Source of the DNA: an uncultured Desulfovibrio sp.
GTDB taxonomy: Bacteria > Desulfobacterota > Desulfovibrionia > Desulfovibrionales > Desulfovibrionaceae
NCBI RefSeq assembly: GCF_910584445.1
Contig: NZ_CAJUBO010000002.1
Coordinates: forward strand, 155,686 to 219,685
Direction of reading: 5' to 3'
Length of the DNA: 64,000 nt
The notes under the pieces are model-generated. The model worked only from the letters and a program-made list of their open reading frames with translations, searched no databases and was not told the DNA's origin. Of the stretch, positions 63,989 through 64,000 are shown in pieces. A program made the translations under genes and the position numbers. The stretch's first letter is position 1, and each line of letters starts with the position of its first letter.

Positions 63989-64000
63989 GATTGGATTCTT

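Overview
The window looks like chromosome of a GC-rich sulfate-reducing Desulfovibrio-type bacterium. Three things point there: the tmRNA tag reads ANNDYDYAYAA, the tag I know from Desulfovibrio; a citrate synthase of the Re type (homocitrate/isopropylmalate synthase fold) sits beside isocitrate dehydrogenase and aconitase genes; and single-copy genes such as pyrG, recN, prmA, grpE and argF have the lengths and motifs expected of a Gram-negative delta-proteobacterium. No species can be fixed from the window alone.

Positions 1 to about 48.1 kb are dense, GC-rich core genome. In order: hisD (cut by the left edge) divergent from grpE; a short argA-type acetyltransferase, argF, an HD-domain protein and an exported protein; a minus-strand run of metY, two paralogous GNAT-like proteins (one fused to a TraB/GumN domain) and a radical SAM protein; the citrate-to-2-oxoglutarate cluster (Re-citrate synthase, isocitrate dehydrogenase, LysE-type exporter, aconitase); an overlapping minus-strand operon of methyltransferase, YcaO-TPR, folC and M18 aminopeptidase; prmA; tpx; a large SNF2 helicase; an oligopeptide-binding protein; an exported alpha/beta hydrolase with a LysR regulator nearby; pyrG; tmRNA; recN; two Dpp/Opp-type permeases; a split RdgC pair; an RsuA-type pseudouridine synthase; pgm; a DegP/HtrA protease; and a four-domain S1 protein. 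A dispersed palindromic repeat with AGAGC...GCTCT ends lies in several gaps and three times supplies the stop codon of the preceding gene.

From about 48.15 kb composition drops sharply and the content becomes accessory. First comes a very AT-rich Vat-type xenobiotic acetyltransferase, three small genes (exported protein, Ada-like zinc-binding exported protein, YodC-like protein) and the N-terminal stump of a tyrosine integrase. Next is what looks like one mobilizable integrative element, from about 50.3 kb to beyond 63.9 kb: integrase, AlpA regulator, primase/helicase, MobV relaxase with a large inverted repeat upstream, a type I restriction-modification locus (hsdM, hsdS and an hsdR lacking its nuclease domain), and a two-gene CBASS-like anti-phage module (Cap15-type membrane effector plus CD-NTase-type nucleotidyltransferase). 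The same 10-base motif AAATACCGTC occurs near both ends and next to the intact integrase. A phased array of five 10-base repeats lies between the integrase and alpA.

The most interesting points are the CBASS-like pair directly behind a nuclease-less HsdR, the citrate synthase with a C-terminal Cache-like sensor domain, the phased decamer array, the stop-codon-donating repeat, and the metY/GNAT/TraB/radical SAM operon of unknown purpose. Assignments rest on reading motifs by eye; no database search was possible.
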